DNA from: Pseudonocardia xinjiangensis | GTDB taxonomy: Bacteria > Actinomycetota > Actinomycetes > Mycobacteriales > Pseudonocardiaceae | DNA length: 64,000 bases | Assembly: GCF_012911925.1 (NCBI RefSeq) | Contig: NZ_JAAXKY010000022.1 | Location: 1-64,000 of the forward strand | Reading direction: 5' to 3' | Part shown: positions 17,803-26,912 of the stretch, piece after piece | Layout of the letters: each line of letters opens with the position of its first letter | Numbering within the stretch: the first letter of the stretch is position 1 | The notes under the pieces: model-generated | The model's input: only the letters and a program-made list of their open reading frames with translations | Told to the model about the DNA's origin: nothing | Databases searched by the model: none | Translations under genes and position numbers: made by a program

Positions 17803-20800
17803 TCAGCTCGGGCCCACGCCCGCGCGCTCCAGGGGGAACTCGGCCAGAACGGCGGTGCCGGCACCGGGTGCAGAGCGCAGGGCGAGGCGGCCGCCGAGCG
17901 TCTCGACGCGGTCCTTGAGTCCGAGCAGGCCGGTCCCGCCGGTGAAGTGCGCGCCGCCGCGGCCGTCGTCGTGGACCTGGACCCGCAGGACGACGCCGGC
18001 CGGCGTGGTGTTGATCTCGACCTCTACGGTCACGATCGAGGGCTCGGCATGTTTGGTGGCGTTCGTCAGCGCCTCTGCGACTACGTAGTAGGCCGCGACT
18101 TCGACCGGCTCCGGCAACCGTCGGCCGGCGGGCGCCTTGATCCGCACCGGGACGCTCGATCGGCGGGCGAGCGCGTTGAGGGCGGGGAGCAGTCCGCCCT
18201 GGGCGAGGGCCGGGGGATGGATGCCGCGGGCGAGCTCGCGCACCTCGTTCATGGCCGTGGCGGCTTCGGTCGCGAGAGCCTCCAGCTGTTCCGTCAGCGC
18301 GCCGGACTCGGGCGGTACGGCCGCTCGGGCGATCCGCGCGCGCATGGCGAGCGTGACCAGACGTTGCTGGGCGCCATCATGCAGGTCCCGCTCGATCCGC
18401 CGACGGGCCTGGTCGGCGGCGGCGACGATACGCGCGCGCGAGGCGGTGAGGTCGGCGTAGAGCTGGGCGTTGTCGAGGGAGACGGCGAGCTGCGCGGCGA
18501 TGAGCCTGACGGCGTCGAGCCGTTCTGTGGTGAATGCGGCGCGCATGAGGCGGTTCTCCAGCAACAGCACCGCCCGCAGCGCGCCGCGGCCGAGGATGGG
18601 CATGGCCAGCAACGAACAGGCGCCGAGGCCGGCGATGTACGGATCGCGGGCGAAGCGGTCGTCGCGGGTGGCGTCGACGACGATCAGCACCTCAGCCGTC
18701 CGCTGGATGTAGCGCACTGCCGACATCGGCAGGTCGCGTTCATGCGGGCCGCCAGTCGTGGCGGTTTCTGTGATGTGGTTCGGTGCGCGCAGCAGCCAGT
18801 CGTGGCGGTCGTCGTCCCACAACAGCAGGTGCACGCTGGTGGCGCCGGTCATCGCACTGAGCACCTCGACGACGCGGGTGTGCAAGCGTTCGATGTTGGT
18901 CTCCGAGCTGAGCGCCTGCGTCGCGGCGAGGATGCCGAGCAGGTCGAGCGTGCCGGTCGTGACCGTCGAGGACAGCCGGAGATCATCGGCACGCCGGTCG
19001 CCGCCGGGTTCGCTGGTCGTGAGTGCTCCCAGCCGTGAGGTCGGGTAGGCCCAGTCCAGATGGGCGACCTTCGCCGTCGCGCCCCATGCGGCGTAGTACT
19101 GCCGCGCGAGGGCGATGAGGTCGCGGCCGGCCTGCTCCAACCCGTGTGCGAGGTAAAAGCGGGCGGAGCGTTCGGTGATGAGGGCGCGGTGCCACGGGCG
19201 CTGCCGGCCGGCGGCCTCGCGCCGGGCGGTGTCGAAGGCGAGGGCGCCGGTGCGGAAGTCGTCGACCGCCCAGGCCCGCTCCGCCTCCAGCAACCGCTGC
19301 AGGTGCCGGAAGTTGTCCGGCGCGTCCGCGGCGCGGGCGGCCAGCCACTGCGTCACCTCGTCCAGTTCGGACAGCAGACGGCCGCGTTCGTCACCGTGGC
19401 TGGCGCGAGCTTGCTCGGCGAGGGCCAACCCGCGCAGCAGACGGGCCAGGGCGGTGGGGTAGAGGCCAGGTAAAGCCGACAGCAGCGGCATCGCCGCCGC
19501 GGTGTGCTGCATCAGGCCGACGGGATCGCCGAAGACCGCGGCGACGAGCGCGTGGCTGAGACGCGCGTGGAAGAGCGCCATCCGGTTGCCGGCGTATCTG
19601 TCGGTGAGGACCGTCTTACCGATTGTGGCGGTGTTTTCGCCACGCAGTACATCGGCCAGCCACTGGTAGCTGTCGAGCCACTGCCCGGTCTGCTCGTTGC
19701 CGGTCCGGCGCACGAAGGCCAGCCCCGCCTCGATCTCGGCGGCGACGACGTCCAGCGACGGCGCGCAGTCCAGCAGGTAATGCGCGGTCGGATGGTAGGT
19801 GTAGCCGGCGTTGGCCAGGTCGCCTCCCGCGATCAGCCCCTCTCGGGCCCGCCCCGCGGCTTGGACACCGTTCTCGATCGGCTCGAACCAGCAGCTCAGC
19901 AGAGCGAACCGGCGTCGGGCTTCGGAGGTGCCGGGCTCGTAGGCGCGGACCTCTCCCAGCGCCAGGACCCGGCGCACCGCCCGGTATCCGGCGGCGTAGT
20001 CGCCGCGCCGCGCCACCGCGGCGACGGCGGCGGCGCTGGCAGGTCCGATGAGGGTCGGGCCAGGGCCGTGCTCGAGCCAGATCCGCAGCGCTTCCAGGCT
20101 CAGCCAGGCGACCGTGCCGTCGCCGCCGGCGAAGTAGGCCGCCGGCTGGACTGCGTCGATCAGACGGGTCGTGGCAAGCAGTGTCGGCTCTGTGAGATCG
20201 GGCCGAGCCATGTCCTCGGCAGCGTCGGTGCGATTCAGCCACCGGTACAGACGGTCGAACTGGTGGTCGAGCTCGGCGGCGAGCTGGTCCGCCACTGGCA
20301 CGGTGATGCCGAGCTCACGCAGCAAGTCGATGCCGAGCCCGATCGCGTCAGCGAATCGGTTCCTGTGGGTCAGGCTGCTCACCTGCACCGCCGTCGCGAC
20401 CGCGCGGTCCAATGCGGTGGGGCCCAGCCCTTCGATCGTGCGGTACTCCTCGTCCGCCTCATCCAGGCTCCCCAGGCCGTAGAGGGCGGCGTGGCGGTCG
20501 CTGTGCACCGCGACCAGCGTGGCGGTCTCACCCGGGTCGATCAGCCGCAGCGCGGCGGCCAGCAGCGCGTTCACCAGCGCGTGGTCCCCGATCAACCTGG
20601 CCTGTTCGGCGGCGCGCCGCAGCAGCCCCACCACCCGACGCCGCTCGCCGGCATTGTCGATCCCGTCAACGACCGGCAGGTACTGCTCGGCGGCGACCGC
20701 ATACAACTCAGACACGCCGGCCAGCCGCCGGGCCGTGGCCAGCTGCAGGGTGCGTCGCCTCCCCGGGTCGAGCTCGCGCAGGATCGCCTCGCGGATCCGG

Positions 20801-22770
20801 TCGTGGCGGAACCGCACCGCCTCGTGGGCGCCGGGCTCCATGACGAGAAGGCCTTCGGCAAGGGCGGGCGCCAGCATCGGTTGCACCTCGGTCGCCGGGG
20901 CGCCGGTCGCAGTCTGCAGCAGGCTCAGCTCGGCGCGCCCGCCCAGACAGGCCATCGCCTCCACCAGCTGCCGGGACCGCGGCGGTACGGTCCCGATGCG
21001 TGCCGCCAGCAGCTCGCCGACCTTTGACCGGCGCAGATGGTCGCGCACCGTCGCCGTGTCCCACCGCCACCCCGCGGCGGTCGCGGTGAGCACGCCGTCG
21101 CGGCGCAGCGCGTTGAGCAGCTCTACGGTCTCGTACGGGTTGCCGGACGTGTGCGGCTCGATCACCGCGGCCAAACCCGCCGTGGCTGCCGGGGCCGCGT
21201 GCAGCATCTCGGTGACCATGGTGACGAGGCTCGGGACGGGCAGGTTGTTCAGTCGCAGGTGCCGAGCTCGGGCCTGGTCACGCCAGCGGGACAGCGGCGC
21301 CGCCAGCGGGTCCGCCGCGTCCACGTCCTCGTCGCGGTAGGCCCCCACCACCAGCAGGCCCTCAACCGGTTCCTCGTCGAGCAGCATGTCGACAAGGCCG
21401 AGCGGGGTGCGCCCGGCCCACTGCAGGTCGTCGAGGAACAGCACCACCGGGCGTTTCCGCGACGCGACTGCCCGCAGCGCCTGCACGCCTGCCCGCTGCG
21501 CCCGGTTCTGCGCGGTCAGCGGATCCCCGGGATCGGGCGGCACCGCCAGCAGCGCGGTGAACTCCGGCACCACGGCGGTCAGTAGCCCGGCGTTCGGGCC
21601 GAGCGCGGCCAGAATCCGTGCCCGGACCTCGGTCAGCTCGGCCTCCGGCTCTGCCAGCAACAGCCTGCCCAGCGCCCGAAACGCCTGCTGGACGGCGTTG
21701 AACTCCAGGTCCCGCCGGTACTGGTCGAACTTGCCGGCCACGAACCAGCCGCCCCGGCCGGCCACCAGCGGCCGCAGCTCGTCGACCAGCGCGGTCTTGC
21801 CCACCCCGGGTGTCCCGCCGACCAGCACCGCCCGGCACCGACCCTCACGCGCGTCCTCGAACGCCTCCTGCAGGGCCGCCAACTCGCCGTCGCGGCTCAC
21901 CAGCCGCGGCGGCAGCAGCCGCAGCGGGACGTCGTGCTCGCCGATGCGGACCGAAGCCGCCGCCGGACGCGCCTGAACCTCCCGCACCCGCTCCAGGTCG
22001 TGAACCACGCCCTCGGCGGTCTGGTAGCGGTGGTCCGGTTCCTTCTCCAGCAGATGCAGGATGATCTCCGACAGCGGCCCCGGTACCGCCGGGTTCACCT
22101 TCGCCGGCGGTGCCGCCACCCGCGCCAGGTGATCGTGGGCGAGGCGCAGCGGGTCCTCCGTACCGAACGGCGGCTCACCCGTGGCCAGCTCGTACAGCGT
22201 CGCGCCCAACGCGTAGAGGTCGGCCCGCTGGTCCACCGAGCGGCTGGTGCGCCCGGTCTGCTCCGGCGCCAGATAGGCCAGCGTCCCCTCGATCTGCGTG
22301 TGGTGGGTGAACTCCGGGCGGATCTCGGCGAGCGAGGTCGCCAACGCGAAATCGACCAGGCACGGGACACCGTCGCCGGAGATCACTATGTTTGCCGGGC
22401 TGATGTCGCGGTGCATCACACCCCGCCGGTGCATCCCCGCCACCGCCTGGGCCAACCCCACCGCCAGCCCGATCAGGACATCAGCCGGCAGCGGCTTGGC
22501 CAGCCCTGCCAGGCTGGTGCCACCAACATCCGCCAGCACGATGGACCCCGGGTATCGGGGCGCCTCCAGCTGCGCCACCCCCGCGACATCGCGCAGCCGC
22601 TCGAGCATCGCCCGCTCGTGCCGCAGCCGGCACTCGGCGTCCGGCCCCAGCGGCTCCTTACGGATGACCGTGCGACCAGTCAAGTACAGCCGACTCACGC
22701 GCGTGCGTTCGCACTTGTGCAGTACCTCGGCCTGCGGATCTCGGCCCGGCAGCACCCCGCCTGCCTCCAT
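17803..22770 (-). CDS. Ser/Thr kinase-like / AAA ATPase / GAF / histidine kinase fusion
   Basis: A 1655-residue signalling protein. Residues 1-270 form a kinase-like domain (RKE lysine at 38, MHRDISPANI at 119-128, but DFA instead of DFG at 140-142). A STAND/PknK-type ATPase follows with Walker A GGTPGVGKT at 318-326 and Walker B VVLFLDDLQWAG near 440, then a long helical repeat region, a GAF domain around 1270-1420, a HisKA_3 box RRRIERDLHDGAQQRLVTLA near 1450 and an HATPase_c domain with EALTNATKHAE near 1560. The C-terminal kinase is of the NarX/DesK class, whose partners are LuxR-type regulators, such as the one at 24921. No membrane segments are seen. Confidence 0.9.
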   Translation of the reverse strand: MEAGGVLPGRDPQAEVLHKCERTRVSRLYLTGRTVIRKEPLGPDAECRLRHERAMLERLRDVAGVAQLEAPRYPGSIVLADVGGTSLAGLAKPLPADVLIGLAVGLAQAVAGMHRRGVMHRDISPANIVISGDGVPCLVDFALATSLAEIRPEFTHHTQIEGTLAYLAPEQTGRTSRSVDQRADLYALGATLYELATGEPPFGTEDPLRLAHDHLARVAAPPAKVNPAVPGPLSEIILHLLEKEPDHRYQTAEGVVHDLERVREVQARPAAASVRIGEHDVPLRLLPPRLVSRDGELAALQEAFEDAREGRCRAVLVGGTPGVGKTALVDELRPLVAGRGGWFVAGKFDQYRRDLEFNAVQQAFRALGRLLLAEPEAELTEVRARILAALGPNAGLLTAVVPEFTALLAVPPDPGDPLTAQNRAQRAGVQALRAVASRKRPVVLFLDDLQWAGRTPLGLVDMLLDEEPVEGLLVVGAYRDEDVDAADPLAAPLSRWRDQARARHLRLNNLPVPSLVTMVTEMLHAAPAATAGLAAVIEPHTSGNPYETVELLNALRRDGVLTATAAGWRWDTATVRDHLRRSKVGELLAARIGTVPPRSRQLVEAMACLGGRAELSLLQTATGAPATEVQPMLAPALAEGLLVMEPGAHEAVRFRHDRIREAILRELDPGRRRTLQLATARRLAGVSELYAVAAEQYLPVVDGIDNAGERRRVVGLLRRAAEQARLIGDHALVNALLAAALRLIDPGETATLVAVHSDRHAALYGLGSLDEADEEYRTIEGLGPTALDRAVATAVQVSSLTHRNRFADAIGLGIDLLRELGITVPVADQLAAELDHQFDRLYRWLNRTDAAEDMARPDLTEPTLLATTRLIDAVQPAAYFAGGDGTVAWLSLEALRIWLEHGPGPTLIGPASAAAVAAVARRGDYAAGYRAVRRVLALGEVRAYEPGTSEARRRFALLSCWFEPIENGVQAAGRAREGLIAGGDLANAGYTYHPTAHYLLDCAPSLDVVAAEIEAGLAFVRRTGNEQTGQWLDSYQWLADVLRGENTATIGKTVLTDRYAGNRMALFHARLSHALVAAVFGDPVGLMQHTAAAMPLLSALPGLYPTALARLLRGLALAEQARASHGDERGRLLSELDEVTQWLAARAADAPDNFRHLQRLLEAERAWAVDDFRTGALAFDTARREAAGRQRPWHRALITERSARFYLAHGLEQAGRDLIALARQYYAAWGATAKVAHLDWAYPTSRLGALTTSEPGGDRRADDLRLSSTVTTGTLDLLGILAATQALSSETNIERLHTRVVEVLSAMTGATSVHLLLWDDDRHDWLLRAPNHITETATTGGPHERDLPMSAVRYIQRTAEVLIVVDATRDDRFARDPYIAGLGACSLLAMPILGRGALRAVLLLENRLMRAAFTTERLDAVRLIAAQLAVSLDNAQLYADLTASRARIVAAADQARRRIERDLHDGAQQRLVTLAMRARIARAAVPPESGALTEQLEALATEAATAMNEVRELARGIHPPALAQGGLLPALNALARRSSVPVRIKAPAGRRLPEPVEVAAYYVVAEALTNATKHAEPSIVTVEVEINTTPAGVVLRVQVHDDGRGGAHFTGGTGLLGLKDRVETLGGRLALRSAPGAGTAVLAEFPLERAGVGPS

Positions 22771-23411
22771 CCGACACCTCCACGCGCGGTCGGGCCCCGC
22801 TCACACCGTGCCTACACCTGTTCGAGAGCGAAGGCGACCCTTCGTACGACCGCGACGCGGCTCAACCCCGCTAGCCGTTTCCGGCGCCCGGCGCGCGCCC
22901 TCCGCCGGAGCTGTCGGCGGGGTGTAGCGGGCCGACCTGCGCCAGTAGGTGGTCTGCCGGCCCCCCACGGCCGCCCGGCAGGATCGCCGCTCCGGCCGGG
23001 TGAGGGTGAGGCTGGGGGCGGTCCGGCCGGAAGTGCTCCACGCATCCGGAGCTGACCCAGGTCGTCGGCGGACAGGTCCGACGGGCGATCAGGACGTGCA
23101 CGCTGTGTTCGTCAGGCCAGACGTGCGCACGTTGTCGGCCGCATTGGGTGCCCCGTCGGATCCGCTGCACGGCGGAAAGGTCGGTGAGCTGCCCACCCGG
23201 GGCGATCACCGTGTCGAACTCGACCGCGCCGCCCGAGGGCGGCAGTACGGTGCCGGTCGCGCCATCCGAACTGGCCGCGGCCGCGGCCGCCCCGTCGGTC
23301 GCGGCTTCGAGGGCAGCGCCTGGTGCTCTGTAGCGTGGCAGCGGCCGTCAGGGACTACGGAGGCGCCGAGTTCGGACTCTTCGGCGCCGCAGAACAGGCC
23401 GGCGATCGTGA
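22771..23411. other. 640-base stretch with one doubtful frame
   Basis: The only frame worth mention is leftward, 23209-22871, with VHVLIARRTCPPTTWVSSGC and CVEHFRPDRP, which looks less random than its neighbours but has no start signal and no known family. The rest looks non-coding. Confidence 0.35.
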
Positions 23412-23660
23412 TCAGTCGCGGCGTCCGCGTGTACCGGGTTCACAGTCGGGGCACAGCGGCGACGTGCAGCCGGTGCATGGCGGGATGTCGAGGGGTTGGA
23501 CGCGGAAGTGGTCGGCGGGGTCGACGTTGATCGGCACCATGCGGTCGTCGAGCGACACGCGGACGCAGCTGGTCGTGGCGGTGAGGACGCCGCCCTCGAT
23601 GTACCGCTGCAGTTGGGGGTCGAACACCTGGACCCTCTGGGCAGGCTGGTAGCGGGTCAT
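23412..23660 (-). CDS. 82-residue protein of unknown function with cysteine tail
   Basis: The protein begins MTRYQPAQRVQVFDP and has a beta-rich body (VLTATTSCVRVSLDD) followed by a C-terminal PCTGCTSPLCPDCE cluster that could bind zinc or an iron-sulfur centre. ATG 23660 overlaps the stop of the gene upstream by 4 bases (ATGA). It is the last of three coupled genes. No family recognised. Confidence 0.6.
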   Translation of the reverse strand: MTRYQPAQRVQVFDPQLQRYIEGGVLTATTSCVRVSLDDRMVPINVDPADHFRVQPLDIPPCTGCTSPLCPDCEPGTRGRRD

Positions 23661-24169
23661 GCCGCGGCGCTCCGTTCGCGTGGGCGGGGCCTGTAGCCGC
23701 GGAGCTCGCTCTCGTCAGCCGTCTGCCCTGAGCAAAGGGGGCGCCCGTCCCAGGTGATGACGCCGACCTGAACGAGCGGCTCAACGGCCTCGCCGGAGTT
23801 CCTGTCGGGGCGGACGACGAGCGATCCGCGGGCCCCGACCCGCTCGATCCCGGACAGCCGCTCGTCGCCCCGGGCCGCCGCCACGACAGCGGCGTCGAGG
23901 GTGGACACGTTGACGCGCTCGATGCGGGCGAGTAGCTGGGGCGCGCGCTCGACCAGCACGGGGATGACCGTGCATCCACGCAGCTCAGGCACCGGAGGCG
24001 CCTGCGCATGTGCCTCGCCCAGCGTCGGGTGCAGCCCCTCCGCGAGGGCACGGGGCAGGATCAGCCCAACCTCGTTGGGCAGGCTCCCGATCGTCACCTG
24101 CACGTTGGACCCGGTAGCGACGGCGTCGACCTGCTCGTCGAAGACGCCGCCGCTGGTCGTCCAGCTCAT
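23657..24169 (-). CDS. 170-residue protein of unknown function
   Basis: A soluble protein starting MSWTTSGGVFDEQVDAVAT, with repeated short beta/turn segments and VNVSTLDAAVVAAARGDERL in the middle. No catalytic motif was recognised. It overlaps both neighbours by 4 bases (24166-24169 and 23657-23660), so all three genes should be made together. Confidence 0.6.
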   Translation of the reverse strand: MSWTTSGGVFDEQVDAVATGSNVQVTIGSLPNEVGLILPRALAEGLHPTLGEAHAQAPPVPELRGCTVIPVLVERAPQLLARIERVNVSTLDAAVVAAARGDERLSGIERVGARGSLVVRPDRNSGEAVEPLVQVGVITWDGRPLCSGQTADESELRGYRPRPRERSAAA

Positions 24170-24603
24170 GCCGCACCGCCTGCCTGGGCGCGGATCTGCG
24201 CGGCGGCGTAGCGGAGCCCCGCCACAACCGCCCGGTCACCGGCGTTGTCCGACCAGTCGTAGAGGTCCTCGGCCTCCCGGAACCCGAGCGCCTTCATCGC
24301 GGCGGCCATCACGAGATGCGGGTGGTCGGGCTCGGAGACACCGGTCTCAGGGTCGTAGTCGCTGACCCCGACGAACGACTTCTCAGCGTCGATGCCCTCG
24401 CGGTAGCCGGACACGGCAGCGAGCGCGCCCGCCGTGCAGCAGGGCATCCCGGGCTCATACGGCTGGAACAGGGCCCTCGTCCAGTAGTCGCCGACCTCCA
24501 GGCCATCGGTCTCGATGAGTGTGGCGGCCTGGTCGATGAGATCAGCGACCTGTGCGGGTGACGGATCCTCGATGATCGGTGTGTCGGGCGGTATCGTTGC
24601 CAT
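24166..24603 (-). CDS. DUF6197-family protein
   Basis: A 145-residue protein. AATLIETDGLEVGDYWTRAL, MPCCTAGALAAVSGY and EDLYDWSDNAGDRAVVAGLR are in the order and spacing of DUF6197, an actinobacterial family seen in chromosomes, plasmids and phages with no known role. ATG 24603 is preferred; a GTG at 24615 in the same frame is possible. It heads a three-gene block with 4-base overlaps. Confidence 0.7.
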   Translation of the reverse strand: MATIPPDTPIIEDPSPAQVADLIDQAATLIETDGLEVGDYWTRALFQPYEPGMPCCTAGALAAVSGYREGIDAEKSFVGVSDYDPETGVSEPDHPHLVMAAAMKALGFREAEDLYDWSDNAGDRAVVAGLRYAAAQIRAQAGGAA

Positions 24604-24920
24604 TACGGGTTCCACTCAGGTCTCGGTCCAGTTGGCGCGGATTGGCTCGCATCGCGGGCAGGCGGCGGAGCCCTTTTTGCTGTTCAGCGGGCCGGTTGAC
24701 CGATCTGGCCGATGCCGGCGATGAGGGGGAGTGTCGTCGCCGGAGCGCGGTACGTCCGCCCGGTGAGCGGCAATTCGCTGTACCCGCGAGCAGGAACATC
24801 AATTACCTGCTGGCAGGCACGCGCATGTTCCACAGCGCTGCTCCATGAACCGACGTTCAGGGCAACGTGCGGACGAGAACGTGACGTGCCCGCACTTCGG
24901 CGAGGGGTACGGGCGCGGGG
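24604..24920. other. Intergenic stretch
   Basis: About 320 bases between two leftward units. No coding sequence, operator dyad or terminator hairpin was recognised. Confidence 0.35.
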
Positions 24921-25580
24921 TCAGTTGTTGCCGAGGAACGTGAGGACGGCCAGCACACGCCGGTGGCTTTCAGCAGCCTCGGCGATGCCCAGCTTCGTGA
25001 GGATGCCGCGGACGTGCTTCTCGATCGTCCCCTCGGCCAGCCACAGCCGGTGGGCAATGCCGGCATTGGACAGACCCTCGGCCATGAGCCCGAGCACTTC
25101 ACGCTCCCGTGATGAGAGGGGCTGCAGGGGGTCCCCGACCCGGTGGGCGGCGAGCAGCTCCTGCACGAGCGCGGGATCCACGACGGAGGCGCCCTTGATG
25201 ATCCGGTCCAGCGTGGAGAGGAAGTCCTCGACGTCGCTGACGCGGTCCTTGAGCAGATATCCCATGCGCTGCCCGCCACTGAGCAGCTCGGTGGCCTGCT
25301 CGACCTGGACGTGCCCCGACAGGACCAGGATCGCGGTGTCGGGCAGCTCCTGGCGGATCGTGCGGGCCGCGTCCAAGCCTTCGGTGGTGTGCGTGGGCGG
25401 CATCCGGATATCGACGATCACGAGGTCCGGGCGCAGCCGCAAGACGTGGGCCATCAGCTCGGTGTGCGTACCGTAACGCCCGACGATGTCGAACCCGGCC
25501 CCCGCGAGCAGGCTGGCCAGGCCTTCACGCAGCAACACGTCGTCCTCGGCCAACACCACGCGAGCGCCGCTCTCCGCCAT
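24921..25580 (-). CDS. NarL/LuxR-type response regulator
   Basis: A 219-residue two-component regulator. The receiver has EDD at 12-14, acceptor Asp57 in LVIVDIRMPP and the lysine in YLLKDRV near 107. The LuxR helix-turn-helix is clear: LSSREREVLGLMAEGLSNAG then TIEKHVRGILTKLGI. ATG 25580 begins MAESGARVVLAEDD; an upstream in-frame start adds 12 residues without homology. The HisKA_3/HATPase part of the giant kinase at 17803-22770 belongs to the class that phosphorylates such regulators. Confidence 0.9.
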   Translation of the reverse strand: MAESGARVVLAEDDVLLREGLASLLAGAGFDIVGRYGTHTELMAHVLRLRPDLVIVDIRMPPTHTTEGLDAARTIRQELPDTAILVLSGHVQVEQATELLSGGQRMGYLLKDRVSDVEDFLSTLDRIIKGASVVDPALVQELLAAHRVGDPLQPLSSREREVLGLMAEGLSNAGIAHRLWLAEGTIEKHVRGILTKLGIAEAAESHRRVLAVLTFLGNN

Positions 25581-25854
25581 TCCACGATTATTGACCGGCC
25601 CACGCACGGGGTGCACAGACGATCGCGGTCTGAGGACACGGCGGGCAGCGTTCGCTCAGATCATCCCTGAAGTCGTCCCTATGGATAGTCGGTCCACTCG
25701 TGGGCGGGTGAAAATCGTGGCGTGCACTTGCGACGACGCCACATGCGACCGGCCCAGCGCGCTCACCACAGGTAGGAGCGGCTCATACAGCTGCCACTGC
25801 GCGTTGATGAGGCCGTGACGGGCACCCGCGGGTACGTTGCCGACGAGGTCTTCA

Positions 25855-26280
25855 GCGGTGACGGTTTGCTTGAACCCTCCACGAGACCCTCACTCGATCC
25901 AGCTCACCGACACACACCTGCCTGATGTTCGAGTGTCCGTCGTGCTCCTGGATCCGCCGGTAGCCGGCCAGGCCGCGGTCCAGGACCAGCAGGTGGGTGC
26001 CGGTCGGGTCCGGGACGCAGTTCTGCCTGCCAGGCAGGTCCAGCCTCAGCTCAGCGCCGAACGCGGTGCGCACGCCAACCTGCTTGGCGGCTTCGGCGAA
26101 GCGCACCAGGTCGTAGAGGCCGTCGTGGTCGTCAGCGCGAGGGTGTCGATGCCCCATCCGGGCCGCCTGCTCGGCCAGTTCCTCAGGGCGGCTGGCGCCG
26201 TCGAAGAAGCCGAAGTTGGAGTGGCAGTGCGGGGTCGCACCAACGATGGCGAACTGAAGCTGTTCGCGGTTCCGGAGGCC
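25855..26280 (-). pseudogene. Error-prone DNA polymerase DnaE2, PHP-domain fragment
   Basis: Leftward frames read CHSNFGFFDGASRPEELAEQ, MGIDTLALT, then DHDGLYDLVRFAEAAKQVGV and TAFGAELRLDL, ending near GTHLLVLDRGLAGYRRI. This is the N-terminal PHP domain of DnaE2 (or DnaE), normally the start of a protein of over 1000 residues. A frameshift splits MGIDTLALT from DHDGLYDL. Everything after the PHP domain is absent. Its 5' side abuts the orphan regulon promoter at 26290. Confidence 0.75.
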
Positions 26281-26289
26281 GTCACAACT

Positions 26290-26324
26290 TGGACTTGACA
26301 GTCCAATAGGGTTTCGCCGATAGT
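26290..26324 (+). promoter_or_regulatory. Orphan regulon promoter with perfect operator
   Basis: TGGACT-TGAC-AGTCCA at 26290-26305 is a perfect dyad. It contains -35 TTGACA (26295-26300), followed after 18 bases by GATAGT (26319-26324). About 80 bases beyond the expected start lies a short leader frame at 26411, as in the molybdopterin operon, but the gene itself is gone. Confidence 0.7.
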
Positions 26325-26410
26325 TGGCTGGACGGGCTGGCGCAGGCCTCCGCCCGGGGTCGCCGTCGACTGTGCTGTCGGCCCGTCAAGATCGCAAAAT
26401 AGGAGATCAG

Positions 26411-26476
26411 ATGCCCTCGACGAGGGGCTTTGCCGTCCGTCGTGGGGGCGGCGCGACTCGCGACCGTCTCCCGTGA
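26411..26476 (+). pseudogene. Severed start of a molybdopterin oxidoreductase gene
   Basis: After AAAATAGGAGATCAG, ATG 26411 opens a 21-residue frame MPSTRGFAVRRGGGATRDRL that matches the first residues of the sulfite oxidase-like genes (TRGFTGRSRGARDSRLPPG) and then stops. The same leader, with the same ribosome-binding site, precedes the MDR gene at 33530. Confidence 0.6.
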
Positions 26477-26490
26477 ACAACGTCTGAATG

Positions 26491-26506
26491 TGGACCTATC
26501 GGTCCA
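26491..26506 (+). promoter_or_regulatory. Operator-like perfect dyad, TGGACC variant
   Basis: TGGACC-TATC-GGTCCA is a perfect 16-base dyad with the 6-4-6 layout of the regulon operator. It lies 420 bases before the secreted hydrolase gene at 26913, with no coding sequence recognised between them. Confidence 0.5.
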
Positions 26507-26912
26507 ACCTGGCGAGGCGTTCACGCAGGCGAGGGCGTACGCCGCGCTACACCATCGACATCGCACTTCAGGGTCGTACTGAAGCCCTGGGCTGCGAGTG
26601 GAAGCCGAGCCGGAGCTCGCCGGGCAGCGGGCGGTCGGCTGCCCGAGGAGCAGAGGTAAGAGTTGGTCTTCCCGGGCGCTCACTTCCGGAGAGATCCACT
26701 GAGCCCGTCACTAGATCTGGCTGAAGTCGAACATCGCCTGGCGGCGGACTCCGGCCTTCAGGTGGACCAACAGGGGATGGGAGCATGGTCCGACGATAGT
26801 TTTCCATCAAGCCCAGTCTGGGCATGGAAAGTGAAATGACCGAGTGGGTCGCTTCACTGAACTTACGCGTCTGGTGACGCGTAACGAGATGGCGACTCTA
26901 GGTAGGGGAATA

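Noticed and set aside
23412-24603. Prophage or integrative element signature around DUF6197
   Set aside because: No integrase, terminase, capsid or attachment repeat was seen nearby.
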